A DNA stretch of 22,489 nt from Planctomycetota bacterium (lineage in GTDB: Bacteria; Planctomycetota; PUPC01; JACPCR01): the NCBI GenBank assembly GCA_030740295.1, contig JASLXP010001153.1:1-22489 (forward strand), given 5' to 3'. Shown here in pieces: positions 1 to 8,188 of the stretch (position 1 is the first letter of the stretch; each line of letters opens with the position of its first letter). Below the pieces are notes generated by a model. The model saw only the letters and a list, made by a program, of their open reading frames with translations, was not told the DNA's origin and ran no database searches. Both the position numbers and the translations under genes were made by a program.

Positions 1-500
1 TTACGCGTGTTTCTTGTCTTTCGGCGTGTCCGGATGAACTTGAGGAGGTCTTTCTGGATGAGCTTTTCACGTCCTTCGTGCCCCTGATGGTTGAAGACTT
101 CGATTGATTCAAGGCACTCAATGCCTCGATGTGCGAGCTCATCTCGGACGTGGTCTTCAATAGTGTATTTCTTTTTCAGGAATTTTGAAGGGACGAATGG
201 AGTGATGCTCTCGAGGACGGTAGCCTTTTGGATGACCGGCACGGGCCGGCCGGTCTTTTTGAGCCTGAGCTGTTTCCTGAAATCTTCCAACTCCCTGCCC
301 GGCCTCGGCCCGATCTCCGGTGCGGCGCAATCTCTGATCAGAGATCCGAGCTCAATGGTGAATGGTTCGTAGAGACCCCCGGTCACTGCAAGCTTGATTT
401 CCTGAGTTGGATTGCGTTTCAGTCCTTGGGAATCTGATCCGGCCCCGGTATCATCTTGCGTCGCGGATCTGGAGATCTTGTCGCGGAGCGCCAAGACCAC
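1..500 (-). CDS. Partial open frame off the left edge; possible C-terminal part of a Csb2-like CRISPR protein
   Basis: The minus-strand frame is open from the stop at 501-503 down to the window edge, about 166 codons, and its product looks like a real protein. It contains the stretch VLESITPFVPSKFLKKK, then IEDHVRDELAHRGI, then a basic FIRTRRKTRNTR next to the edge. From memory, the pattern 'S-TPFVP-(R/K) ... E-RGI ... FxRxRR' resembles the C-terminal part of Csb2 (GSU0054 family, the Cas5/Cas6-like subunit of type I-G, formerly I-U, CRISPR systems); this is a weak family call. There is no in-frame ATG. Usable starts are GTG at 384-386 and 498-500. The roughly 300-residue N-terminal part expected for Csb2 is absent, because the region above 500 holds a palindromic repeat and then an oppositely oriented gene. 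It may therefore be a truncated remnant. No CRISPR array is visible. Confidence 0.45.
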   Translation of the reverse strand, partial: MVLALRDKISRSATQDDTGAGSDSQGLKRNPTQEIKLAVTGGLYEPFTIELGSLIRDCAAPEIGPRPGRELEDFRKQLRLKKTGRPVPVIQKATVLESITPFVPSKFLKKKYTIEDHVRDELAHRGIECLESIEVFNHQGHEGREKLIQKDLLKFIRTRRKTRNTR

Positions 501-555
501 TTACCTTGTCTTGAAATTGCTTGGCAGTTCCAGCCCCTGGGGTCGCCAGCGTCCT

Positions 556-616
556 GCCGGCTTTGGGAGCGACCTTCGGTCGCTGCCGGCGGGACGCCGG
601 CGCACCCAGGAAGCAC
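556..616. repeat. REP-like palindromic element
   Basis: A compact palindrome lies just upstream of the large secreted protein gene. AGCGACC at 568-574 and GGTCGCT at 578-584 form a perfect 7-bp stem with a 3-base loop. GCCGGC at 556-561 and 585-590 flank it as an outer stem. GACGCCGGCGCACCC follows immediately. The layout is that of an interspersed palindromic repeat and not of coding sequence, although several frames stay open across it. It separates the left-edge gene from the gene at 657 and could stabilise or end transcripts. Confidence 0.55.
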
Positions 617-656
617 TGGATTCGCGAACCGGACAATTGCACACGCCCTTCTCCCA

Positions 657-1487
657 ATGCTCTCGCTCATCCATCTTCTCATCCTTATTCTCCCGGCCGG
701 TTCTATTGGTGAGCCGGTTTCTGCAGCGCGAGTAGATGGCAAACTCATTCTCGAAAACGGCTATGTAAAAGGAGTGATCTGCCCCGACAAGGGCGGGGCG
801 CTCACCTCTTTCGTTAGTAAAGAATCCGGCGGTGAGCTTCTGTCCGGGCCCTGTTTCCTTGACTCAAATATTCTCCCAGGCCGCCGCATTCAGAGTCTCA
901 GTTCCACGGCATTCAGTGCGGCGCCCATCGGTACCGACGGTAAAACGGGCTGGACTGTTACGGCCCGACTGCCGGAAGAGATGGGCATCGACTTTGGTAG
1001 GCAGATGGTTGGGCGCGCCGGCGAAATCATCACCTATAACCAGTCCGCGATTGTCGATTGGCCGCGGCCTTACCAGCATCTGCAACTGGCCAAGAAGTTT
1101 TCTTTGACCAGGTCGAGTGCCACGCTGACTGTCGACTATGAGATCAGCAACACCGGCGATGAGGTTGTTGAAGTCTGCCTGGGGACGACTCACTCTTTCG
1201 CCGGTTCAAAGCTCTGCATCCCTACGCGGGAGGGCGCCGCGAGTTTTCCGATACCGATAGAGGATCCGCAGCGGATGCCGCTACTCGAATACTCCACTTC
1301 TCCATGGCTTTACGATGTGCCCTCGGCCTGGTGCGGAATGTTGAAGGATGAAGGTCGCGGCGTGGTTGGAGTGTTTGATTCCCGGCACATTTCATTTCTG
1401 AGGCCCAGTCTTAAATCAGGCAGCGTGCTGCTCGGCCGCACCAGGGCGCGCATCGAGCCCGGTAAGGTGTTTCGCACGTCCGGTTGG
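657..1487 (+). CDS. Segment 1 of a split giant secreted glycosidase-like protein: signal peptide and beta-sandwich
   Basis: The ATG at 657 gives MLSLIHLLILILPAG followed by an Ala-rich cleavage region, a clear Sec signal peptide, so this start is preferred over upstream in-frame codons that read through the palindromic repeat. No good ribosome binding site is visible. The next 250 or so residues look like a galactose-mutarotase-like or related beta-sandwich (LILENGYVKGVI, then LTVDYEISNTGDEV). The frame degrades after SGW at about 1487. The sense protein then continues one frame over with AYAPGKVRRIIG, and inserting one G in the GG at 1486-1487 restores it. The original frame runs on without meaning to a stop at 1770-1772. 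The segment belongs with the next two as one gene of about 5.4 kb. Confidence 0.7.
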
Positions 1488-2608
1488 CTTATGCCCCTGG
1501 AAAGGTCAGGCGAATCATCGGCGCAGCCGAATCCATTGCGGCCGATTTTCAGGTCACACCGGCAAGCGCGGATGGCAGGGCCTCTCTGGAGCGAAAGGAA
1601 TTCTCTTCGAAGCTTCCGACCAATCTGGAGGTCGGTATCAGCCTGGGAGGGGAGCAAAAAGACAATTCCGATCTTGCTGTCGGCGCGCCTGATGAGGGAG
1701 CCGCCTTTGATGAAACGGAACTCTCCGAGGACGAGCAGGTTCTGGCCGAGCTCGAAGGCGAGGAAGCACTGAATCGCGTGAAGATGCAATACGATGGCTC
1801 AGACGTCGCTGTTCGTCTTTTCCTCGAATCGTCCTTCGACAGAGACGGGGAGATTTCATTTCGGACGCGGCGGAATCCACACGGCAAATGGCAGGACGTC
1901 ACCAAACGCACGGTGCGCCTGGAACGGGGCAAGGCAGTTCCCGTTGATCTGAAGATCTCGCCGAAGAAAGTGGGCACGCATATCGTTCAAGCGATCATCA
2001 CGTCCGGAGAGAAGGAGCTTGCACGCTTTGAGCAGCCGGTCATTGCGCACCATCCGAGCGGATTCTATTTGCCCGGCACCGGCAAAACGGAAGGCGAGGT
2101 CAACAAGGAATTCTATTACAGTCATGTCGGCGCGCGGCCCATGTGGCCATTCCAACCGGATTGGCAGCCTTCGATGGAGATTGAGCGTCCTCATTTTGAC
2201 TTGGCGCCTTCGCTGGCCGGCGGCGCTCTGAAGGCACTTTTCATCGCGCCTCATATCCGGACTCGCGAGATCATAGAGCTTGCGCATCGAATGGAGCTCG
2301 ACTACGAGTGCGTCGTGACCGGCGTCGGCGGTTACGGATCGAAAACTGAGGGCGGAAGACGGCGAGCGGCTATCGACCAGATCGACCTTTGCAGAACAGC
2401 ACTCAACAAGAAGCATGAGGTGATCGTCCTGCCGATTTATCTTGGACAGTGGCTGACGCTGGACATTGTCGAAGAGATTGCGAGGCAAGTAAGAGAAGAC
2501 GGTGTCGGGCTAGTCCTGCCTCTGCCGGGCCGGCTTTTCGGCTCGTTCGCCAGGTTCAGCGAGAAAGCGACGGCCGATGACTGTCCCCTAAATTTCGGCG
2601 GGCCCGGG
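1487..2608 (+). CDS. Segment 2 of the split giant secreted protein: acidic linker, beta domain and Rossmann-like domain
   Basis: This frame picks up exactly where segment 1 loses sense and can be read as an ORF to the stop at 2633-2635. It opens with AYAPGKVRRIIGAAESIAAD. A very acidic stretch follows (ELSEDEQVLAELEGEE), then an Ig/beta-sandwich-like region. After FYLPGTGK comes an alpha/beta domain beginning LKALFIAPHIRTREIIELA, with HEVIVLPIYLG and VREDGVGLVLPLPG. This looks like the glutamine-amidotransferase-like fold common in large GH42-type proteins. Sense moves one frame over at about 2608, from GGPG into VGTGRVVFLDGHSQELF, and one extra G in the GGG at 2606-2608 restores it. No catalytic role can be assigned to this part on its own. 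Confidence 0.65.
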
Positions 2609-5600
2609 TCGGCACAGGACGGGTCGTTTTCTTAGATGGTCACTCGCAGGAGCTCTTCACGAACTGGATGTGCGGCAGTATTAAGATGGCGGATAACAAG
2701 GTCAGCGATTTCGCCAAAATGCTCCTGTGGGCCGCGGGAAGGGAGCCCGGCGTTTCTGTCGAGCTCAACTGGCCGAAGCAGCGCATCGGAATGGATCGGT
2801 CTGCAGGCGCCACTCGTTTTCGATTCAGATTGAGGAATGAATCGAAGGACGCATTCAAAGGCAAACTGAAAATCGTGGCCCGGCAGGATCTCGAGAAGGA
2901 CTACACCTTTTATCCGCGTTCGGAGATGTTGCGCTCCTATCGCGTCTGCCGGCTATGGGATGAGCGCGCCACCGTGGAAAAGGATCTTTCGATTCGCCCT
3001 GATGGAACCCAGGCCGTATCAGTGTCGTTCGGGCTGCCCGCTGGGAATCTGAGTCTGGATGCCTACGTTTCCGATGAGTCCGGTGCCACGCTCACCTGGG
3101 AGCGATTTCCAGTAAAGTTCGAAGCGGCTACGGACATCGCTTCCATTCGACTGATCAGTGGAGTTCGGCGCCCCCGGGATATCGTCTTCGCCAAGCTCGT
3201 GGGTGGCATGAAAAGCATGCTCTTCACATCGAAGTCGACCTCCACTTTGAAGCTGTCCTGCGGGCTTACGAATTCTGAAAACATCAGGCGCGTCGTCCTG
3301 GAAGCTACCGATCCCTGGGACAGGACCGTGGCTTATATAGAGCGTGTGCTCGAGCCGGGGGGAGGCAATCGCGAGGTGGAATTTACCGTGCCGCTTAACG
3401 CCTGCCTCCATCGCGTTCTCATTGTCAGCATCCGGGCCTTTGATGCCCATGGCTGCATCCGAGAACGCCGTTTGTGCGGTTTCATCCATCCGCGGCCGGA
3501 AAGACGCCCATCCTATGAGTTTCGTGCGTACGCAGACGCCAGCGAAGTGGACCGTTCGATCACCGGTTACGACGCCCGGGTTGGCGCGGCGCCGTTCAGC
3601 CGGGCCCTGCTTCACGCGTGGTACAACGTCTCGGTTCAGGCATGGCTCGGCGGTCCGCCGACCATGGAACGCGTCACTGTTCCTGGTGAAGTGCTCGATG
3701 AGCCGCCCGATCTGCCGACCGTCGGGGCCATCACCAGTACGGATAAAACGGGCGACGAGGAAGAGGTGGACCAGGATGACGTGGATCTCGAAATTGAAAG
3801 CAAGCCGGTCGATCCACGGGATGGCTGGGTGCGAATTCCCTGCATTAACGATCCTGCCCTGCGCAAGGCAATCCACCGGAACATCCATGGCCTCTATCTT
3901 TCGCAGAGCTTCTTCGGACCCTTCAGCGGGGGGTGGGGCGATGAATGGTACGTTACCAAGGAAGGCATACTGCAGGACAAGCAGAATCCCTGGCGGCGTT
4001 CCTTCGTGCCGGGCAAAGATTCGAATTCATGCCGCTGTAAGCACTGTCTGGCGCTCTTCCGTCTTTACGCAAAGAAGCTTTTCGAAGGTGACCTTGAAGA
4101 GCTGAACAGGGAATGGGAGACCGCATTCAAGAACTGGGAAGAAGTGGATCGGCCCATCGTCAATAAGACGGTCGACGATGTGAATGCGCCGCCCGAATCC
4201 CAATGGGCGCGGGTCATCGATCATCGCCGTTTCGATGATCACCGGGTCGCCGAGCTTCTCAAAGAAGGGCGGGACGTGGTCAAAGGCATCGATCCGGAGA
4301 ACCGTCTCGGGTGGGGGGATGTTTTCAAGACCAGTATGTGGAGCGGTACGGATGCCTATCTGATGTCACAATACTGCGACAACAACCAGCTCGACCGAGA
4401 CCAGGTCAAGTGGGGCAGCTTCGGCACTGCCACCAACGCGCACTGGGTGGGCTATCACAAAAAGTACAGCGCCATTCGCGAAAACTATACCCCGTGGTGG
4501 ATGATGTTCCGGGGCAACACATCGATCACTTATTACGGCAAGCGCAATTACCCGATGCACCGGCCGGATTTCACGTTCATGGAAGCGCCCAAAGAGATGT
4601 TCCGGGCGATGCACGAGATTCGAAGACTGGGTTTCGATAAACTGCTGGTCGGACATCAGCAAGTCGACCCGGTGGCCATCCATTACGATCCGTCGAGCAT
4701 CTACATCGCGCAGATGGAGGATTGGAAGGAAGACCCGCAGAGGTTTGTGCGGAACATGTACAACGCGGGCCGCTCGTACAACGAGCTTTGCCACCAGATC
4801 GAGCAAACGTGGAAGGGACTTTTGGGTGGGCAGGGGCTGCTGCATTTTGCCACTGCTTACGGCCAGTTGGAGGAGGGTCATTTCGGCCGATATGGCACAC
4901 CGAAGCTGCTCTTCCTGCCTTACACCCAATGCATCTCGCCGAAGCAGGCCGCCACGCTCGAGCGGTTCGTAAAGGAAGGCGGCGTACTCGTTGGTGACAT
5001 CCATACCGGTCTGCGAGACGGGCACAGCAAGCGGCAGCAAACCGGCCTGCTCGATCACGTTTTTGGCATCAAACGCAGGAAATCAAAGCATCGGATGCGC
5101 GTACGAACGGGCGCGGACGGAAAACCGATTCCGATTCGCTTCGGATCGGAATTCGGTAAGCCCTTCACTCTGGCCTTCAACGCGGTCGGTCCGGGGGACG
5201 TTGTGCCCGTGTCGGCGAAACCACTCGCAAGCTATTCGCTCCAGAACGAGCAGCACCCAGCCTTTCTCGTCAACGAATTCGGCAAAGGCAAAGCCATCTA
5301 CCTGAACTTCACAGCCACCGGCTATCGAGTCATTGAAAACGAAGGCCGGAGCGACGAAGTGGAAGTGACCGTTACAGAGTTGAGAGGCATGGCCGCGGCC
5401 CGTTTCCGCAGGATCTTTGAAAAGCTGATCGGATACACAGACCTCAGCCCATCAGTGGAGGCCAGCGGATGCGCGCTCTGGCGCTTCGCTGACAAATCGG
5501 CCTCCTACATCTGTCTCGGCAGGGGCTACAAGTGTAATCCGGACATGTGGCGCAAACCTTACGAAGTACGGCTCAAAGAGAAACGGCACGTCTATGATTC

Positions 5601-6024
5601 GCGGCGCCGCCAGTACGTCGGCTTTACGGATCGTTTTGAAGCGAAGTTCAGCATCGAGCAGAAACTGTTCGCGCTGGTCTATGCCGCGCTGCCTTACAAA
5701 GTTGAAGGAATCGAACTGAAGCTCGATAGCGAATCAGTGAAACAGGGCAGCACTCTGTTCTTCAGTGCTGGCATTCAGGCACAGGGCGAGCCGAATCGTC
5801 ACGTCCTGTCGATGAAGGTCACCGATCCGAAGGGAGAAGATGTTCGTTGGTACGGCGCGGCGCTCGAGGCAAAGGATGGGGTTGCGGAAGGTCGAATAGA
5901 TTTCGCCTTCAGTGATACGCCTGGTAATTGGAAGATGCAGCTCACAGATACCGCGACGGGGGTGAGTGTTGAGAAAGTATTTGACGTCATCCTATCGGCG
6001 GCAAAGGGTGGCAAGGGCAACTGA
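2608..6024 (+). CDS. Segment 3 of the split giant secreted protein: GH42/A4 beta-galactosidase-like catalytic and trimerisation-type domains
   Basis: Sense resumes at about 2608 (VGTGRVVFLDGHSQELF). The first in-frame ATG is at 2668, and the frame is open to TGA at 6022-6024. After a beta-rich part comes a TIM-barrel-like region. It holds WGDEWY near 3940 and CRCKHC followed by LFRLYAKKLF and LEELNREWETAF near 4030-4130, the cysteine cluster plus 'LNxxW' signature seen in GH42-like enzymes. Near 4900-5050, ISPKQAATLERFVKEGGVLV matches the amidotransferase-fold trimerisation domain of A4 beta-galactosidases. C-terminal beta-sandwich domains finish it. Catalytic glutamates cannot be fixed by eye. 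The complete protein would be about 1,790 residues, much longer than a usual GH42 (650-700), and exported. The substrate is unknown, probably a beta-linked glycan. Confidence 0.75.
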   Translation, partial: VGTGRVVFLDGHSQELFTNWMCGSIKMADNKVSDFAKMLLWAAGREPGVSVELNWPKQRIGMDRSAGATRFRFRLRNESKDAFKGKLKIVARQDLEKDYTFYPRSEMLRSYRVCRLWDERATVEKDLSIRPDGTQAVSVSFGLPAGNLSLDAYVSDESGATLTWERFPVKFEAATDIASIRLISGVRRPRDIVFAKLVGGMKSMLFTSKSTSTLKLSCGLTNSENIRRVVLEATDPWDRTVAYIERVLEPGGGNREVEFTVPLNACLHRVLIVSIRAFDAHGCIRERRLCGFIHPRPERRPSYEFRAYADASEVDRSITGYDARVGAAPFSRALLHAWYNVSVQAWLGGPPTMERVTVPGEVLDEPPDLPTVGAITSTDKTGDEEEVDQDDVDLEIESKPVDPRDGWVRIPCINDPALRKAIHRNIHGLYLSQSFFGPFSGGWGDEWYVTKEGILQDKQNPWRRSFVPGKDSNSCRCKHCLALFRLYAKKLFEGDLEELNREWETAFKNWEEVDRPIVNKTVDDVNAPPESQWARVIDHRRFDDHRVAELLKEGRDVVKGIDPENRLGWGDVFKTSMWSGTDAYLMSQYCDNNQLDRDQVKWGSFGTATNAHWVGYHKKYSAIRENYTPWWMMFRGNTSITYYGKRNYPMHRPDFTFMEAPKEMFRAMHEIRRLGFDKLLVGHQQVDPVAIHYDPSSIYIAQMEDWKEDPQRFVRNMYNAGRSYNELCHQIEQTWKGLLGGQGLLHFATAYGQLEEGHFGRYGTPKLLFLPYTQCISPKQAATLERFVKEGGVLVGDIHTGLRDGHSKRQQTGLLDHVFGIKRRKSKHRMRVRTGADGKPIPIRFGSEFGKPFTLAFNAVGPGDVVPVSAKPLASYSLQNEQHPAFLVNEFGKGKAIYLNFTATGYRVIENEGRSDEVEVTVTELRGMAAARFRRIFEKLIGYTDLSPSVEASGCALWRFADKSASYICLGRGYKCNPDMWRKPYEVRLKEKRHVYDSRRRQYVGFTDRFEAKFSIEQKLFALVYAALPYKVEGIELKLDSESVKQGSTLFFSAGIQAQGEPNRHVLSMKVTDPKGEDVRWYGAALEAKDGVAEGRIDFAFSDTPGNWKMQLTDTATGVSVEKVFDVILSAAKGGKGN

Positions 6025-6141
6025 TGTGATTGGGCCAGCTTGATATCGACTACAACCCCTTGCTCGAACAGCCCTGACCCGCAAACCAGGCTTGCTCATT
6101 ACTGAATACAGCTTGTGTCCGATTCGTTGCGCGCCTGTCTA

Positions 6142-6169
6142 TTGCATGATCTGATTTGGCCTCAATAAT
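6142..6169 (+). promoter_or_regulatory. Candidate sigma-70-type promoter of the selenoprotein-like gene
   Basis: TTGCAT at 6142-6147 and AATAAT at 6164-6169 are separated by 16 bases. The -10 matches TATAAT at five of six positions and the -35 matches TTGACA at three. Transcription would start near 6176, leaving a short leader before the ATG at 6205. It lies in the 180-base gap after the giant glycosidase-like gene, where no terminator is evident. Confidence 0.3.
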
Positions 6170-6190
6170 GAAGTCACCATTTTTTCTGAC

Positions 6191-6197
6191 AGGGGAG
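6191..6197 (+). promoter_or_regulatory. Shine-Dalgarno sequence fixing the start at 6205
   Basis: AGGGGAG ends seven bases before ATG at 6205. It is one of the few clear ribosome binding sites in the window. It supports the 6205 start and therefore translation through the in-frame TGA 213 bases later. Confidence 0.6.
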
Positions 6198-6204
6198 TAT
6201 CAAG

Positions 6205-6963
6205 ATGATGCCGTTCTACTCGAGTTTTTCTGCGTGCATGATCCTTGGGAGTCTGTTCATCGGCCCGGTAGCCCAGGCACAGGAATTCGCTGCCGAATCC
6301 GCTGTCGGCAAGGTGGCACCGGAGATTACTGTAGGCAAGGTCTGGAACACTACAGGAATTCCTACTAACGCTGATCTCAGGGGGAAAGCCGTCGTTCTTG
6401 AGTTCTACGACACCAGGTGAAGGGCCTGCAAAAGGCACGTTCCCGCGTTGCGGAAACTTCACAAGCAGTATGCAGAGAAGGGCCTCTACATCCTCGCTGT
6501 TTCGCCGGAGAGCGAGACCGCAATGACTAAGGCTATCAAGAGAGACAAAATCAATTATGCCGCCGCCATCGATCCCAAGAGCGTCACCGGCAAACGTTTT
6601 CCAAATTGCAATGCCAGTCTCGGCTATCTCATCGGTCCGGACGGCGTTGTTGCCTGGGGCGGACACATCCAGCGGCTGCCGAAAGATGTCCTCGAAGCAA
6701 CCCTCTCCAAGGCGACGCCGGGCCCTCCCAAGTTTTCAAAGTCTTCTGGATTGCGGGTAACTTCTACTACCACCAACAAGAGGCCTGTCAAGAAAACACC
6801 CCGTCCAAAGTCTGCAAAGTTTCCCCATACTTTGAAGCTCAAGGACGGCACGGTCATCAAGGGTCGACTGATCACCAAGACGGCGACTAAAGTCTTCTTC
6901 AAAGGCGAAGACGGAAAGATGAGACCTTACGCCGCATCGGAAGTCGAAAGTGTCGGAAAGTAG
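6205..6963 (+). CDS. Candidate selenoprotein: secreted thioredoxin/TlpA-like protein with a UxxC active site
   Basis: A thioredoxin-fold oxidoreductase of 252 residues is interrupted by one in-frame TGA at 6418-6420 (codon 72). Residues 1-26 are a signal peptide (ends GPVAQAQ). GKAVVLEFYDTR is the first core strand, then TGA, then RACKRHVPALRKLHKQY, with the strand YILAVSPES and later LGYLIGPDGVVAWGG. In TlpA/AhpC-type relatives the position of the TGA is the N-terminal cysteine of CxxC, so decoding as selenocysteine gives U72-R-A-C75. Both sides are the same frame, and a SECIS-like hairpin follows the TGA. Residues about 205-252 (LKLKDGTVIKGRLI to VESVGK) form a small basic Sm/SH3-like C-terminal extension. 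It is likely periplasmic and involved in thiol redox. The alternative is a Cys (TGC/TGT) to TGA nonsense mutation or a base-call error. selA, selB, selC and selD are not in the window. Confidence 0.72.
6417..6462 (+). promoter_or_regulatory. SECIS-like RNA hairpin next to the in-frame TGA
   Basis: GTGAAG at 6417-6422 contains the TGA and pairs with CTTCAC at 6457-6462. Inside, CCGC at 6443-6446 pairs with GCGG at 6450-6453 around a GTT loop. The stem can extend by T6440-T6441 with A6454-A6455, leaving C6442 bulged. The apical loop begins with G and starts 26 bases after the TGA. As I recall the bacterial SECIS model (16-37 base spacing, small loop with G in its first two positions), this complies. 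The fold was done by eye without energy calculation, and such a stem could occur by chance in GC-rich coding sequence. Confidence 0.45.
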
Positions 6964-6983
6964 AAAGACCGATGAACTTTAAG

Positions 6984-7016
6984 GGGCAGCAGTCGCAAGA
7001 TTGCTGCCCTTTTTTT
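6984..7016 (+). terminator. Rho-independent terminator
   Basis: GGGCAGCA at 6984-6991 pairs perfectly with TGCTGCCC at 7002-7009 around a 10-base loop, and seven T follow at 7010-7016. It sits 20 bases after the stop of the selenoprotein-like gene and ends that transcript. It also argues that the next gene starts after it and not at 6972. Confidence 0.9.
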
Positions 7017-7070
7017 GTAGGATTGGCCGATGGGTTCACCAGTATGCAGATTCGCAGCATTGCTCGCCTG

Positions 7071-8153
7071 ATGTCCAGACGGTTTCACATTCTGATTCTA
7101 CCGGTGTTGCTGTCGGGGTGCGCGTTTCCGAAACAGGCTGACACCACCGCTCTGGAGAATAGCGAATCCGCCCATTACATCCGCGGGGTGCCTTTCATCC
7201 GCCAGCATAGGTTTTTCTGTGGGCCGGCCGCGATTGCTGTTGTCGAGCGTTTCAATGGACGCAACGTAGACCAATCAGAGATTGCGGACCAGGTCTTTGC
7301 CGAATCTATCAATGCCACCCTGACGCTGGACATTCATCTCTACGCAAAAGATCAGAACCTATGGTCGCAGGAGGTGGCCTCACCTGACGGCATCAAGGCA
7401 TGGATTCGGAAGGGCGTGCCCGTGCTCGCATTGCTGCAGGCGGGGCCCCCCATCGCCAGGCAGCATCACTTCATCGTCCTCATCGGATTCGATGACTCGA
7501 GGCGGCACTTCATCACGCATGACGCTTTCCTGGCCAACCGGATCATCTCCTACAGGAAGTTCTCGAAACAGTGGTCTCGCGCCCGTCGGTGGGCCCTCGT
7601 GATGGCCCCGCCTGAAAAAGTGACCTGGCCCCTCCATGCGGCTGGATACAACTATCTGGGCGTCCGCTTTGAGGCAGCAAAAAAGAACCAGCAGGCACTG
7701 TCGGCTTATGAGAAGGCGATCAAGGCTGAGCCTGCGAAAGCGGTCTATCACTTCAACCGCGCTAATGTGCTTTTCAAAATGACGTCATCGAAGTCAAGGG
7801 ACTCGCTCGCTCCCGTTATTGAGGGTTACCGAAAAGCTCTGTCACTTGATGCCAGCTTCGCACACGCACGGAACAACCTTGCCTACGTGCTCATGCTGGC
7901 CGGGGATCTGGACGGGGCGCTAAAGGAGGCGCTGGTTGTTACAGGAGGAAAGGGGAAACAGGAATCACGAACCGGGAACGGCCGGGGTCGTTTCGAACAC
8001 TGGGAGACGCTGGGGGAAATCAGAGAGGCCCGGAAGGAAAAGAAGGAAGCCATCAGCGCCTGGAAGCGCGCTGTGACTTTTCTGAAAGAATCGGATCCCC
8101 GCCGGTCTGAAATTGCTGCCAGGATTGAAGACCTGCAAGTGCAGCGACGTTAG
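7071..8153 (+). CDS. Lipoprotein with C39-like cysteine peptidase domain and TPR repeats (PA2778-like)
   Basis: MSRRFHILILPVLLSGC from the ATG at 7071 is a lipoprotein signal with lipobox LSGC (Cys17), so export and lipid anchoring are expected. ATG 7044 is an alternative start. A start at 6972 would lie before the terminator and is rejected. Residues 38-160 form a C39/papain-like domain with Cys50 in FCGPAAIAV, His133 in QHHFIVLIGFD and Asp151 in THDAF, a complete catalytic set. Residues about 185-290 carry TPR-type helices (YNYLGVRFEAAKKNQQALSA, then ALSLDASFAHARNNLAYVL). A final helical pair follows. The arrangement matches the PA2778 family of C39 peptidases with TPRs as I recall it. The substrate is unknown. 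The next gene follows after 35 bases and is probably cotranscribed. Confidence 0.8.
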   Translation: MSRRFHILILPVLLSGCAFPKQADTTALENSESAHYIRGVPFIRQHRFFCGPAAIAVVERFNGRNVDQSEIADQVFAESINATLTLDIHLYAKDQNLWSQEVASPDGIKAWIRKGVPVLALLQAGPPIARQHHFIVLIGFDDSRRHFITHDAFLANRIISYRKFSKQWSRARRWALVMAPPEKVTWPLHAAGYNYLGVRFEAAKKNQQALSAYEKAIKAEPAKAVYHFNRANVLFKMTSSKSRDSLAPVIEGYRKALSLDASFAHARNNLAYVLMLAGDLDGALKEALVVTGGKGKQESRTGNGRGRFEHWETLGEIREARKEKKEAISAWKRAVTFLKESDPRRSEIAARIEDLQVQRR

Positions 8154-8188
8154 TTCGTGACCATTCCACTGATGCACCTCTGAAACCA

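Noticed and set aside
1484..1500. Programmed -1 frameshifting
   Set aside because: No slippery heptamer (X XXY YYZ) or strong downstream structure is evident, and three similar events point to missing single bases.
3019..3888. 289-codon minus-strand frame opposite the glycosidase-like gene
   Set aside because: Shadow frame with no domain signature; the sense strand reads continuously through it.
6418..6420. Alternative genetic code (TGA as Trp or Gly)
   Set aside because: Other genes, such as those ending at 6024 and 19338, use TGA as their stop, and Cys/Sec fits the motif while Trp or Gly does not.
6972..7070. Upstream start for the C39 peptidase lipoprotein
   Set aside because: It would lie before the rho-independent terminator and put about 33 odd residues in front of a good lipoprotein signal.
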